From Haplomitrium mnioides (lineage: Eukaryota > Marchantiophyta > Haplomitriopsida > Calobryales), in assembly GCA_049999725.1 (NCBI GenBank), contig JBNGIS010028112.1:1-31122 (forward strand): a stretch of DNA of 31,122 bases. The letters are read 5' to 3'. Each line of letters opens with the position of its first letter. Within the stretch, counting starts at the first letter, position 1. Of the stretch, positions 1-10,860 are shown one piece after another. The translations under genes were made by a program, and so were the position numbers. The notes beneath the pieces are model-generated. The model ran no database searches and had not been told where the DNA came from. It worked only from the letters and a program-made list of their open reading frames with translations.

Positions 1-70
<70 letters not shown>
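1..70. repeat. (CT)35 microsatellite
   Basis: A pure CT dinucleotide run fills the first 70 bases and stops directly before a gypsy integrase fragment. It reaches the window edge, so its full length is not visible. Confidence 0.97.
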
Positions 71-74
<4 letters not shown>

Positions 75-884
75 ATTGCCAAAGTAAATACATCTTAGCT
101 ACCACAAATTATACCATGAAGTGGGTTCAAGCGATTGCCCTCCCAATCAATAGTGCAGCCTATGTTACCTCCTTCTTGTACTATTATGTTCTCACTTGAT
201 TCAGATGGCTACTTGAAATTTTTAGTGATTAGGGCACTCAATTTCTGAATGAAGTAATTGCAGTCTTCATAACACAATACTCCATTTGTCATCAAAATTT
301 AGCTCCTTACCACCCCAAGCCATTGGAGAGGCCAAATCTACAAACAAAGTCCTCAAGTCTATTCTTACAAAGACAATTTTGGCCCACCAATCTGACATGG
401 ATGATTATTTAAATCCTACTTTATGGGCATATTGCTCGATGACTAAATTGGCAATCAATTACACTACCTTTTACTTGATTTATGGTCAAGGAGCCTTGCT
501 CTCGATTGAGATCCAAGTCCCTTTGTTAAGAACTGCATCACATACCAACTCAGCCTTGTCGAGTTCTTACAACACTGCCTAGCGACTTTAGAGTAGGTGA
601 ATGAAACTCGAGTCATTGTGAATGCTTTACGGTTTGCCCATTAACTGCAAGTTAAAGATAGACATGACATACAAATTACAAATAGATCCTTTTAAGTGAA
701 TGACTTAGTCTTAGTTTTTGATATGGGATTCATTAGATGTATCTCAAAGTTTACCACCTATTGGTAAAGCCCTTATTGAGTCACCTCTGTTCACACTCAC
801 GGAAATCTGAGTCTATAGATACTTGACAAAACTGCCTTTGCTACTCCAATAAACACTAATCGAGTGAAACTATATTATTTATAA
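75..884 (+). pseudogene. Ty3/gypsy pol fragment G1: integrase core to pol C-terminus
   Basis: This is a decayed integrase of a Ty3/gypsy LTR retrotransposon, the enzyme that would insert retrotransposon cDNA. Reading across frames gives YILA.TDY, then SD(stop)GTQFLNEVIA around 220-260, then a 98-codon open stretch at 286-582 with STNKVLKSILTK, WAYCSMTKLA and IYGQGALLSIE. The expected pol C-terminus, PINTNRVKLYY, ends at a TAA at 882-884. The catalytic glutamate position (usually NGxxE.TNK) reads lysine. No reverse transcriptase precedes it; the fragment begins at the CT microsatellite. Bases 91-425 are homologous to 5779-6112, so this is a second copy of the same family as G2. Stops and shifts show that it is dead. 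Confidence 0.85.
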
Positions 885-2319
885 CATTCATTTTTGTGTT
901 TGTCTTTATTATCGGCTTTCTATTTTTGTGTGTCATTTTTCATCTTCAGGTCCTAATATATGCTTTGACTACAATTTTTCAATCTCTCAGAGAATGGTAC
1001 AATTCTTGTTCCAGTAGCCTAAAGAAAAACAACATTAGAAGACTCTCATGGGATTGGCTCAAAAGTTTGATGTGTACAAGATAGTCCAACAAAAGATGGT
1101 CGTGAAGAAGTGCAATAATGTCCTCCTCACAACGTACGGATGTTTTGGTTGAATGATGAAGATGACAACAAGTATGTAAGATGCATCGTAGCTATTTGTT
1201 GGCAAGTATGATTGTTGGAGTATATAGAAAACAACAAAAAAAACATAAGTTCTCAAAGTATCAAAGGCTCGAGACGCAGGTGAAGACAAGAAAATAGATG
1301 TTGTTAGTTATTGATATGAAGGCAACTTTCTATACATAATCTTCTGATGGTTTGTGCTGCCAAAAACTCATCTCAAAGGTTCTAATGTTGTCCAAGTGCA
1401 AGTTCTTGACAAAACATTTGGTTATTAAAGATTATGTTTGTTACCTCGTGTCCTCTCGTATGATTGTTTGTAAGCACTATGTCTAATCATTTTCTATCTA
1501 GGTGTATCTGCTTGTCTTAGTGCTATATGTTTGTTATATTTATTAATATATCGTGAAGTCAAGGCATAGAAAAGAAGGCCACCCTCAAAAACAAGGGTAT
1601 GCCTCGTCATAAGTGTCGTTTCTATGTCTATTTGCCTAGGTGTTTAATGTCTAGAGCATAAAAAGAGAATGGGTCCAAAAAAAAGTCTAGCTCTGTGAGT
1701 CGAATCATGTTTCTAGGTGCATTTTAGTATTGAAGTTTTCTATAATGTGTGTGTCTTAGCTTAAGATGCACCAACTAGATTTGGCCCATTTGTGTTGGCA
1801 TGATGAGTTCTGCCATGCTAGATATCAAAGAGCTATAGTTCTGGATTAGGAAGGCTCTTTGATATTTTAGTGTCATGACCTCTTGTTCCTCATGGATTGT
1901 ATGTGAATGTCTTGAATAAAGCTCAACCTTGCCCACCTCACTAGTATATGATTAACAGTCTGTCATAAATTGGCTCTCACTTCTATTCCAACACCTCATC
2001 AACATTACAATGTTTGTATATCCATGACTATGATCTCCACACTCAAACCCTAATAAAATTCTATCTACCATCGTGATTTGTATCAGTAGCTCTCCAACAA
2101 ATGACACACGAACTCTCTGCCCAAGGAGGGTCTTGGCTCATATTAGTTATCGTGAATTCCCTAGGCAAAACCCAATGTGGTGACATTGTCTTTGATGGTG
2201 GCAAGTTGGCCAATCCTTTTCTAGTTACCAATATATAGCTCAACTTGATGTAATCTCCTTATATCTGATCCATAAGTGTCATCCAAATTTTGGATATCAT
2301 TCTTTTATATCACTTTGCA
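885..2319. other. Non-coding stretch after the gypsy pol end
   Basis: I see no supportable gene here. The position directly after the pol stop suggests the 3' untranslated region and LTR of G1, but I could not find matching LTR ends or a clear polypurine tract. The short open frames lack recognisable motifs. Confidence 0.4.
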
Positions 2320-2522
2320 TTAGTTAAGTTTTTGGTTCCTCCTTTATTGGCCGTTGGTTATTAGTTAAGTTTTTGGTTTCTCTCTTATCAGCATTGGTCG
2401 TTAGCTAAGTTTTTGATTCCTCTCTTATTGGTTGTTGGTCCCCAATTAAGTATTTGGTTCTTCCCTTATCAGCCATTACTCATTAGTATTCAGTCCTTTC
2501 CTTATCGGTCGTTGATAGTGCA
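2320..2522. repeat. Five-copy 41-bp tandem repeat
   Basis: A unit of about 41 bp starting TAGTTAAGTTTTTGGTTCCT recurs at about 2321, 2362, 2402, 2443 and 2484, with increasing divergence (TAGCTAAG, CAATTAAG, TAGTATTC). Each unit continues into CTTAT(C/T)GGCC.TTGGT. It lies in the non-coding stretch between G1 and G2, where an LTR could be expected. No coding frame runs through it. Confidence 0.8.
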
Positions 2523-4139
2523 TCTGCCTTGAACCTTCCTCCTTTCTTTTTTGGAAACTTCACTCGATGTTCGTAGCTTCCCTCTTTTGGGTCTCAAAGT
2601 TGTAGTTGGCTTCTCTATATCTCTATTGACCGATCCCTCTCTTTGACCTTTAGTCCAAACATCTATCCCCGTTGCTCAACATCGTTTTCAAATAGGAAGT
2701 TGGACCGTCACGTCCGGACAATCTGTATCCCTAACATTAGACCCAAAACTCAGCCTTGATAGTATTTTAGCCAAATTCCAATCCCTTTGGAAGTGTTGCC
2801 TTGACTTGTGCTATGCATTCAAAGATTAACCACACCCTATATTTGCTTATGTTGTTATAAGAAATGCAATCAAGTTAGAACTAATATTAGGATTTCAAGT
2901 TGACCTCATCTACATTCTAATAACCAAAGTCGAGATTCAGAAACCACATGCTGGTCCAAACCTCTACCTTTAGGTTCCTTAGCTATGATCATTAGTGTCA
3001 AGTCACTCGATGATGCTATTCAATAAAGTAGCTTAATTGTTTCCCTCTAACAGACGGTACTGAATCTCTCTGACCCAAAGTACCTCTATATTCCGATTCT
3101 GATATCCTTGTTGCCTCTTGACCAATAATAGGTTCTTCCAAAGCCCAAACTTTAGAAAGAGTCAATATCCAACTTCTAGCATGATGCCCACTTGAACTTT
3201 AAAAAGATTCCATCTCTGAATCCTCATGTGGCTCTTGACCAATAATAGAGTATCCTTTGACCCGAAGTCCTTTAGATTCCACTCTCGATAATACTTCATG
3301 TCCTTGTCTAATAGTACAAATTACCACACTTGAGTTTTAGAAATATTCTCTTCTCGATAGTAATGCTAGTTGTCCTCCTTATAGAACCAAAACTCTATAC
3401 CTGAACTCTTGAAGTATCCTAGGCTTGCTTCTTTCTCGAGTTCCCACCCAACAATAGAATCCATAAAACTCTAATTTAGATAGATTCCTATTCCAAATTC
3501 AAAATACGAACCCACTTGAAACGCCTTACTTTCCATACCCAAACTTGTATAAGACTCTATTCCCAAAGCATACTTCTATTATGACACACTAATAGAGGCA
3601 TGAGTAGATCTGTATGACGCACCCAAGCCTTAACGTAAAGATTTCTAGTGGGTCAGTGCATGCATGTTTGATCACTCCTCACCAAAAGTTGAACCTTGTT
3701 TTTTTTTTCTGAGTAACAAAAACTTGCTGATTACCTTGAGTAATAGTTTTTGTTTGAACTTCATAAAGCATATTGATTGTTCAAGCTCTATTTACTAGAG
3801 TGTGCATTTGCCACTACTAAGAAGCATTTTGTAGTGCTTGTCAATCGCGACCATTGCCTCCTTTTAGCAAATCCTCTGCGAAAATCGACCCTCTAGAGTG
3901 TAGCCGAATATTGATGCCAAATGTTGTAGTCGAATGTTCAAGTACCCATGACATAGCCAAACCCAATACATGTTGTAGACATCTAGCCTTCAGAAATTGA
4001 CCAGTTCCTCCTCATAATACTGCACTTGTGCAGTCACCACTAGACTATACTACAATAGTTGTTTGGATATTGTTGGGGAATGCTCAGACCACACCAATAT
4101 CCTACAAACAAACTAGTAGAATACTCAACAAGGAGTTGG
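2523..4139. other. Non-coding stretch upstream of the second gypsy remnant
   Basis: No gene is supportable. The phrase CTCTTGACCAATAATAG occurs twice, near 3115 and 3233, which hints at a very degenerate repeat of about 119 bp. By position it could hold the 5' LTR, leader and N-terminal gag of G2, but decay is too strong to show this. Confidence 0.35.
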
Positions 4140-4900
4140 GTTCCTCTTGCTATAGCTCAATCTTTGTCAAAACAATGGCGACGTTGCCCCATCCCTCGCC
4201 TCTGTTGATTTTCTATTGCTTGCCAGTCACCTAAAGTATAGTAGTCCAACATATTCTACTAGTCCATCAAATGCCTACTCCACATCCTCAAATGCAATAT
4301 CATGCTCCTATGCTATCCTACCATCAGCAATATGCGACCCAACAAAACAATTTTGAGTATAAGCCTATACGTTCTCCTCAAGGCTAGAGTTGCTACAATT
4401 GTAATCAGAGAAACCATATTGCGGATGATTGTCCCTATTCTCGAACCCAATAATGCTATCAAGGAAGAAATCAGTGGATGGCACAATGCCCGCACCCATA
4501 GTACGGAAAACAACAAAACTATCAACCTTAGTACAATCACCCGAATCCCTAGTACCGCCAACAATCCTCCTATGTTGCTCCTCTTCCTCCTTCTCCTCCC
4601 CCCCCAGATCACACATTACAAGTCGCAACAACCTCGAGCTCAGGCTATTCAACCACCCTACATTCTTCAACCATATCCTCCAGTTACTCTAGCACATCCT
4701 TTTGCAATTCCATTGCAATGGTTGGTTCTCCAATTGCCCCCAAATGCCAACACACAACAATGTTCACCAAATCAAGATTGTCCCCGTTCATATCACCCTT
4801 TGGGTAACCAACTCCATCCTTTAATTTTGGCCCCTACTTGCACCCCTCCCTCTATTCTCTCTAGTCCTCATTTTGCATGTTCCACTCATCTCCCTTGACT
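4140..4900 (+). pseudogene. Ty3/gypsy gag remnant with CCHC zinc knuckle (G2)
   Basis: This is the C-terminal part of a retrotransposon gag (nucleocapsid) gene. At 4391-4432 the frame reads CYNCNQRNHIADDC, a C-x2-C-x4-H-x4-C zinc knuckle, which binds RNA in this family. It is preceded by a P/Q/Y-rich stretch and followed by a Gln/Pro/Ser-rich tail, both usual for plant gypsy gag. An in-frame TAG at 4385-4387 stands two codons before the knuckle, and more stops follow it, so the gene is dead. The RNase H end begins only about 150 bp after this region, so protease and most of reverse transcriptase have been deleted. The gag N-terminus was not recognised. Confidence 0.72.
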
Positions 4901-5029
4901 GTTTGTGAGAAGACTCATTTATTGCCTCAATCCGATGCTTGAATTTTGCCTCATGTCACTGTCAATCCGATGTTGTTTCCTTTGTTGCGAATTCCTTTGT
5001 CCCCCTTAGTTCATATTCATAATTCGGAG

Positions 5030-6107
5030 TGTGCTCTAGACCTGCCATGTGTCAACCATGATTTCTTGGAGTATATAGTGAACAAGCCTAGTCTTACTAG
5101 TCGTCTTGTCTGCTGGGTTTTGTTTCTTCAAGAATTTCAGTTTACAATTCAAGTTTAGCCATGACTCAAAGATGGCAATTGTTATCTTCTCTTGCGAATC
5201 TCTCATGAATCATATCCTGCTTTGCTTAACGATAGCTTCCCGGATCTTTGGGTCTCCCACATCGCTTCATTAATCCCAAACAATAGTATATCAAAACACA
5301 TGTTGGTGCAATTGGCAGCTCATCTTTGGTATAATCATATCATTTATTTACTCACTTATGAAGTCTTGCCTCCCAAAATAACGACAAATCAAATTCAATC
5401 TTTCATCTGATCAACTTCTCCATATACTATCGTATCTGAATTGCTTTATCATATTGAAGAAAATGGCATATTATGTTGATGCTTGATTACTCCCCAAACT
5501 TCTCATGTACTGCAGGGATGTCATACATTTGTATGTGGTGGCATTTTGCTAGAAAGACCACCACCATGACGGCTCTCTATTCTGGCTATTGGTGGCCTAC
5601 TCTTTTTGCGGACTCTCATAAATTCACTCCAACCTGTGATGCTTGTCAACAAGGCGATTGTTCTACAAAGACATGAGATGCCAATAGTGCCTATTCTTTC
5701 TATGTTTGCCTTTGAAAAAGGAGGTCTCAATTTCATTAGCTTGATTACTCCACCCTCTTGCAATCACCAAAATCAATACATCTTAGCTGCCACGGATTAT
5801 GTCACAAAGTGAGCTGAAGCAATCACCCTCCCAATCGATAATGCAGCCCCCGTTGCCTCCTTCATGTACTCCCATATTCTCACTCTATTTGGGTTCTCGC
5901 TAGAAGTTGTTAGTAATTAGGGCACTCATTTTCTGAACGACATAACTGCAACCTTTATGACGTAATACTCCATTTGTCATCAAAATTTGGCTTCCTACCA
6001 CCCTCAAGCCAATGGACATACCAAATCTACAAACAAAATTCTCAAGTCCATTCTTACAAAGTTAGTTTTGGCCCATCGATTCGTTTGGGATGAACATTTG
6101 AATGCTA
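5030..6107 (+). pseudogene. Ty3/gypsy pol remnant G2: RNase H end, integrase zinc finger and core
   Basis: This is the RNase H C-terminus and integrase of a Ty3/gypsy element. Near 5051-5155 the frame reads NHDFLEYIVNKPSLTSRLV then WVLFLQEFQFTI, the usual end of RNase H. Near 5540-5660 it reads GYWWPTLFADSH then CDACQQGDC, the HHCC finger region. EMPIVPI, FEKGGLNFI and YILAATDYVTK start the core (5680-5812), and HPQANGHTKSTNKILKSILTK follows (6002-6060). The catalytic glutamate is replaced by lysine, as in G1. Several shifts and stops are present. The reading is cut after 6107 by the E1 insertion, just before the expected WAYRT-like block, which reappears at 17546. Confidence 0.87.
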
Positions 6108-6112
6108 CTTTA
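6108..6112. other. Left target-site duplication CTTTA of E1
   Basis: CTTTA precedes the left terminal repeat and recurs at 17541-17545. The homologous uninterrupted G1 copy reads CTACTTTATGGGCATAT, so removing E1 and one CTTTA restores the gypsy sequence. Confidence 0.75.
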
Positions 6113-6132
6113 ACAACCGCTACTTGAACCAC
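6113..6132 (+). repeat. E1 left terminal inverted repeat
   Basis: The left end ACAACCGCTACTTGAACC pairs with the reverse complement of the right end, AATGGTTGCTACTTTGAACT, sharing GCTACTT(T)GAAC. The same end followed by GAGTTCTTGTTTCA-type sequence is seen in inverted orientation at 21384-21407. Confidence 0.78.
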
Positions 6133-6535
6133 GAATTGCTACTGAGTTCTTGTTTCACTTGGTAGTTGCAAATATTATTTTTTGTGATTTGGTATTGAAA
6201 AACACCAATTTTATGTTTGTGATATTTTATTCGCAAAGAAAATCGTTTTTTAGAAATACAAATTGTGCAATTTACATTGAGATTATATTTAAAAAATTTC
6301 TTTATAGTAAACACTTGCAACAACAAGCATTTTAGTTATTGAAATATTTTATTAAAACCTCAGACTATTGTGAATACACTAAATTCATCAAAAATTAAAT
6401 AAAACATATATATTTTTATGAAAATTTTTATATACAAACGTGGATATCTATTCGCGTAGGGACTTTGAACCTCACTATGAGCATTGCAGTTGTTAAATCC
6501 TAAGCAAGCATAGACTCCAAACTAGAACCCTAAAT

Positions 6536-6905
6536 CCTATGCACGCATAGACTCTGAACGAGGATCCTAAAGCCTATGCATGCATAGACTCTAAACAAGA
6601 ACAATAAGGCTAGGCACACGTAGACTCCGAACAAGAACCCTAAAGCCTATGTGTGCCTAGAATGTAAACAAGAACCCTAAAGCCTATACGCGCATAGACT
6701 TTGAACAAGAACCCTAAAGCTTATAGGTGTAGGGACTCTGAACAAGAACCTTAAAGCTTTTGCGCACATAGACTCTAAACGAGAACTCTAAAGTTTTTGT
6801 GCGCATAGACTCTAAATAAGAACCCTAAAGCCTAAGCGGCCATAGAATGCTAAAGCTCATGTGCGCATGGACTCTAAGCCTATGTGCACAAGGACTCCAA
6901 GCAAT
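6536..6905. repeat. Subterminal 37-bp palindrome array of E1
   Basis: About ten units with the core CCTATGCGCGCATAG and an arm such as ACTCTGAACAAGAACC.TAAAG recur roughly every 37 bp, for example at 6536, 6573, 6608, 6646, 6683, 6719, 6757, 6794 and 6831. The core is palindromic and CpG-rich; most copies differ by transitions (GCATGC, GTGTGC, GCACGC). It lies 420 bp inside the left end, where transposases often bind subterminal repeats. The core matches that of the intron arrays, but the arms and period differ. Confidence 0.85.
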
Positions 6906-8419
6906 TCTTATACTAGCAATTAACTCCAAACCATTCTTATACACACCAAATTGAATCGTGATGAAAAGACTTAAAATAGATTGGGAGTGCAACAAAGTTA
7001 AAACTTTAGCAAATAAAATTTTGTAAAAGGAATACTTTATTAATAAAAAAAATTTGTTCAAACAAATGCTCAAGCTCTATCCTCTTCAGGAGGAATTGTC
7101 TCATCTAAATCCAGTGGCTGAGCATCTGCAACCACTAAAGAGTCCTATCGGGACTTTCCAATCCTAGAAATAGCAACAGAATCACCAGTAGTACTTGCAA
7201 TACCAAGAGGAACAAGTTCCTTGTTGTATGCATAGAACATCTATGAGTCTATCACATCGGATGGCAAGGAAGCCATTGTCAAAACTCTATGAGGAATGTA
7301 GATAGACTGATGTCTATGATATTCCACCGCAATGCAGTTTTGCATCAGCTTTAAAGCACATACAAGGCCGGTGCTAGATCCAAAGCAAAGATCTAAAATC
7401 CAATCATGCTCTGTTGACAAATGGTCAATGAAAAAATTGTAAAGATCTTGCGGATTTTGATAAACATTGACAAGAGCATCATCTTCTAGATGTTTAAATT
7501 TCACCTAAACCGTAGGACAACTAAAAACACTACGCATTATTTGCCGAGGTAGACCAATCACATGAGCATGCTGCAAATTAAAAACCCTCATGCTCCTCTT
7601 TCCTTATTTTTTCTAATAGCTCACAGTCCAATACTCACGAGCATGTGCGATGAATGTTGCTTTTGTCTCTGTAAGAAGAAAAACAAACAAATCAAACACT
7701 GTAAACAAAGTGCAGGAAAAGTAAAAAAGAGAAACTAAATACTAAAAAAAATCAAAGAACAACTTACCAAATGCCATGGTCGATGGCACAGTAAACTTCC
7801 AAAAGGGCATCCTTGATGATGCCTACTTGTTGCAATGAATGTATAATTACAGAAGACCAACATCCGATGTTGTGATTGCCACAAAAGATGAAACCATGTC
7901 AAAAATGTCATCTTTCAAAAAAGGTTCAAAAATTTCATGCTTACATTCCTTAAGGTTGTAGCCGTAAGGAATATTTGCAATCGCCAAAGCAAAACACCTA
8001 GGTTTCACAAAGCCTTTTAACTGACAAGCGTTGGCCTCTTGGTGGACTTGGTAAAATGCCATGTTGAGACCATCGACATAGCACAATAAGTCCTCGTCCT
8101 CGTCTCTCACAACTCCATCAGTTGGAAAAGATGCAGCATCGCTTTGCTTCCTTGATTTCCACTCTCTAGCTTTTTGGAAATGAAGAAGAAAAACTAAAGG
8201 ATAGGAAACAAGTGTGGGAGCCTGGTCTTGATCTTTTAGGGCTTCTTCGACCCCTGATCTTTTTTGGCCTTTGACAGTTGTTGTCAATTTTTTTGCTAGT
8301 TGATGTTTGAACATTTTGTCCCCCTGCACACAACAAAAATAGAAAACAATATGAGGAGACAAAGAGAAATTAAAGACTAGAGAGGGACATTGAATTCCAT
8401 GCTCCCATGGATAAAGAAG

Positions 8420-8935
8420 TCAAGGCCCCTAAGGACTTCAAAGTTCATGCGCAGGGGGACTCTGATGTCAAGGAAAGCTTGGACTTCAAAGTCCTTGCTC
8501 GTCCATACGCACATGGACTTTACAGTCCTCGTGCGCTAGGAATTGATAGCCCAAGCCCGCTTGGACTCGCAATCCATACACACATGGACATCGCAGTCCA
8601 AGCATGCATGGACTTTGCAGTCCATACGTGCAGGGACTTCGCAGTCCATGCGTGCAGGGACTTCCCTGTCCAAGAGCACTTGGACTTCTTAGTTCATGCG
8701 CGCATGAACTTCTTTGTCCAAGCCGCTTGGAATTCTTACTCCATGTGCGCATGGACCTCAAAGGCATGTGCGTTTAGACTCTAAGGTCCAAGAGGAGGAG
8801 CACTGCGCAGTCCATCTGTGCATGGACTGTGAAGTCCAATTGCACATGGACTTTAAAGTCCAAACGCGCTTGGAGTGTGAAGTATAGCTGCAAAGAGACT
8901 AAGAAGTCCATGCGCGCATGGACTTCATAGTCCTT
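8420..8935. repeat. 24-bp palindrome array filling intron 2 of the methyltransferase-like gene
   Basis: About twenty units fall on a 24-bp repeat, with centres near 8509, 8533, 8557, 8580, 8604 and 8628. Each is a 20-bp palindrome of the type AGTCCATGCGCGCATGGACT plus a spacer of about 4 bp. A perfect 20-bp copy lies at 8905-8924. The array lies within the 715-bp intron at 8324-9038. Because 24 is a multiple of three, both strands show open frames with 8-residue peptide repeats here; these are by-products, not genes. Confidence 0.92.
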
Positions 8936-10544
8936 GCACGAAAAGACTCAAAACCTATTTTATCAAAACCAAAGACAACTTAAAGTAAATTCACTTCAAC
9001 TCCAAATAAATGAATGTATTCTAAAAATAAGAACTTACCAAAAGCTTCTCAAAGCTAGAATAGAAAACAACTATCTTGGACTCCTCAGTGTGGAGAGGGT
9101 ACTCCTTTCTTGCTTCCTCCCAGCTGCTGCAGTAAACTTCTAAACAAAGACATTTTACCATAGCTGCCAAAACCTTATGTCTCTTGGCCTCTTGAGACAT
9201 TTCATATATTGAAAGCTCTCCGGCTTCCACCCGCTTCAAAACTGAAATTTTTACTTTGTCAGGAAGACCCTGAAGAGACCTCCAAGGTGTCCACTTCATG
9301 TCCTCCATTCTAAGAGATCCCTTTGCCTTTGGCTTCTGGTCCTTAATAGAATTCTTCTCCCACATCAAAAATATGCTCTGCTGTAGATCCCAATGCTCAC
9401 CACTTCTGAGTCACTAGTTGACCTAAGAAGTAATTGCCTTGTCAAGTGTGGACTTAGGCTTGATCTCCAAGGTTTCCAGCACCAATTCTCTTTTCATTTC
9501 TTAGGATGACACCATCCCACTCTCCACAAATCTTTGATTCCAATGTTTGACCTTTTGAATAGAGGTCATTTCCAACCTGTACCAATGGTCGTAGTTGTCA
9601 TCAATTGCAAAAATGCGAGCCTATGTTGGTGTAAGACCCACGTACACGTAATAGTTGCAAAGCAATAATGTCAGATTCTTCGCTCCATATTTTGTGATTA
9701 ATAGTTGCCTTGCTACAACACTGTGATTGCCTCTTGCAATCTTGTAGCGATACTTGTCAGGGTTCTTAATATCGAACTCTGACTTGTCCTTTAACCCACA
9801 CTTCGAGTCAACAACTACAATGAAAAAACTATGTGCATACTTGTTTGTAAGCATTCTCTACGCCATTCATTCAGCCTTCTAATCTGGAAAGGTCTCTAGT
9901 TGTCCATTCCGAGTTTCAATAGATTCAAATTCTCCAACCTAATGGTGATTGTTTCTTCGCAGACTCTGCATTGATGGATTGCAGACTTCCTTATTTTGTT
10001 TTTGTCTTCCTCAGACATTGTCTGAGGGTCCACCTGCTCTCTTTCTTGGAAAGTTCGTAACCCCTTATGGGATTGCCTTTTTCCTCTTGATGTTGGAGCC
10101 CAAACTAGCTCTGGCTCTGATTCTTGCCCCAAGCTTCTTGGTGCTAAAGACGAAAGAGCAGCAGAAGACAACCTTGCTAGAGATTTGAAGGGGGATGGCT
10201 CCTCCTCAATGGCTGGTACTCAAACATGCTTTTTCTTTTAGACCGTCTGTTTCTTCTTTTTGGGAGCTCAATTGGCTCCACCTCATTTCTTTTTTTTTTT
10301 AGGGCAGAAGAGCCTGCCACATGAACTGAAAATATTTCTGTGCTCGGATGCTGCACTAGTTGTTGAATATTAACGCCCTGCTTGGGCCTCAGAATCTTGA
10401 TATAGATGGCCAACTTGATGAAATCCCGCTCAATGCGCTTCGCGTCTTTATAGCCATCGACAAAATATGCCAGAAACTGAGTAAACTGAAAACAAAACAA
10501 AAAATGATTATGCAAAAGTACAAGTGTTCAAGGTAAGAGATAAG

Positions 10545-10860
10545 ACAATGCATTCAATGCACACATGGACTCCAATAACCATACGCGCATGGACATGGGA
10601 GCCCATGCGCGCATGGACTCTCAACTCCATGCACGCAAGGGCTAGGGAGTCCAAACACACATAGACTTGGGAGTCCATGCTTGCATGGACTCTCGAAGTC
10701 CTAGTGGGACTTGACTCCTGGGTCCAAGAAAGCAAGGACTCCTAGGAGTCCATGCGCGCATGGACTCCTAGGTCCTTGAGCGCTTGGACTCCCAAGTCCT
10801 AGAGCGCAAGGACTCCCAAGTCCATGCGTGCATGGACCTGGGAGTTCTGAATTAGTAAGA
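10545..10860. repeat. 24-bp palindrome array filling intron 1 of the methyltransferase-like gene
   Basis: About twelve units have centres near 10585, 10609, 10633, 10657, 10681, 10705, 10730, 10756, 10780, 10805 and 10828. A perfect 32-bp palindrome spans 10741-10772. Units vary mainly in the core (ACGCGC, GCACGC, GCGTGC, GCTTGC), while the TCC and GGA arms are kept. The array lies in the 401-bp intron at 10496-10896. The matching intron of E3 carries the same kind of array at 27780-28010. Confidence 0.92.

Noticed and set aside
3110-3260. A repeat with a step of about 119 bp (CTCTTGACCAATAATAG twice).
   Set aside because: Only two clear copies of a short phrase; further copies are too diverged to support an array.
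4313-4670. Two minus-strand open frames opposite the gag remnant.
   Set aside because: Low-complexity antisense of the zinc knuckle and Pro/Ser-rich tail; the plus-strand reading has the C-x2-C-x4-H-x4-C motif.
8407-8784. Open frames on both strands over the intron arrays, giving peptides such as VHACMDF repeated every 8 residues.
   Set aside because: They follow from a 24-bp repeat without stops. They are open on both strands and lie in introns supported by in-phase splice sites.
8420-8935. Evenly spaced palindromes that look like a CRISPR array.
   Set aside because: Spacers are only about 4 bp and not unique, the repeats vary, the array lies inside a GT-AG intron, and the context is eukaryotic.
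10508-10735. Minus-strand open frame over the intron 1 array.
   Set aside because: Same 8-residue periodic translation; it lies inside the intron at 10496-10896.
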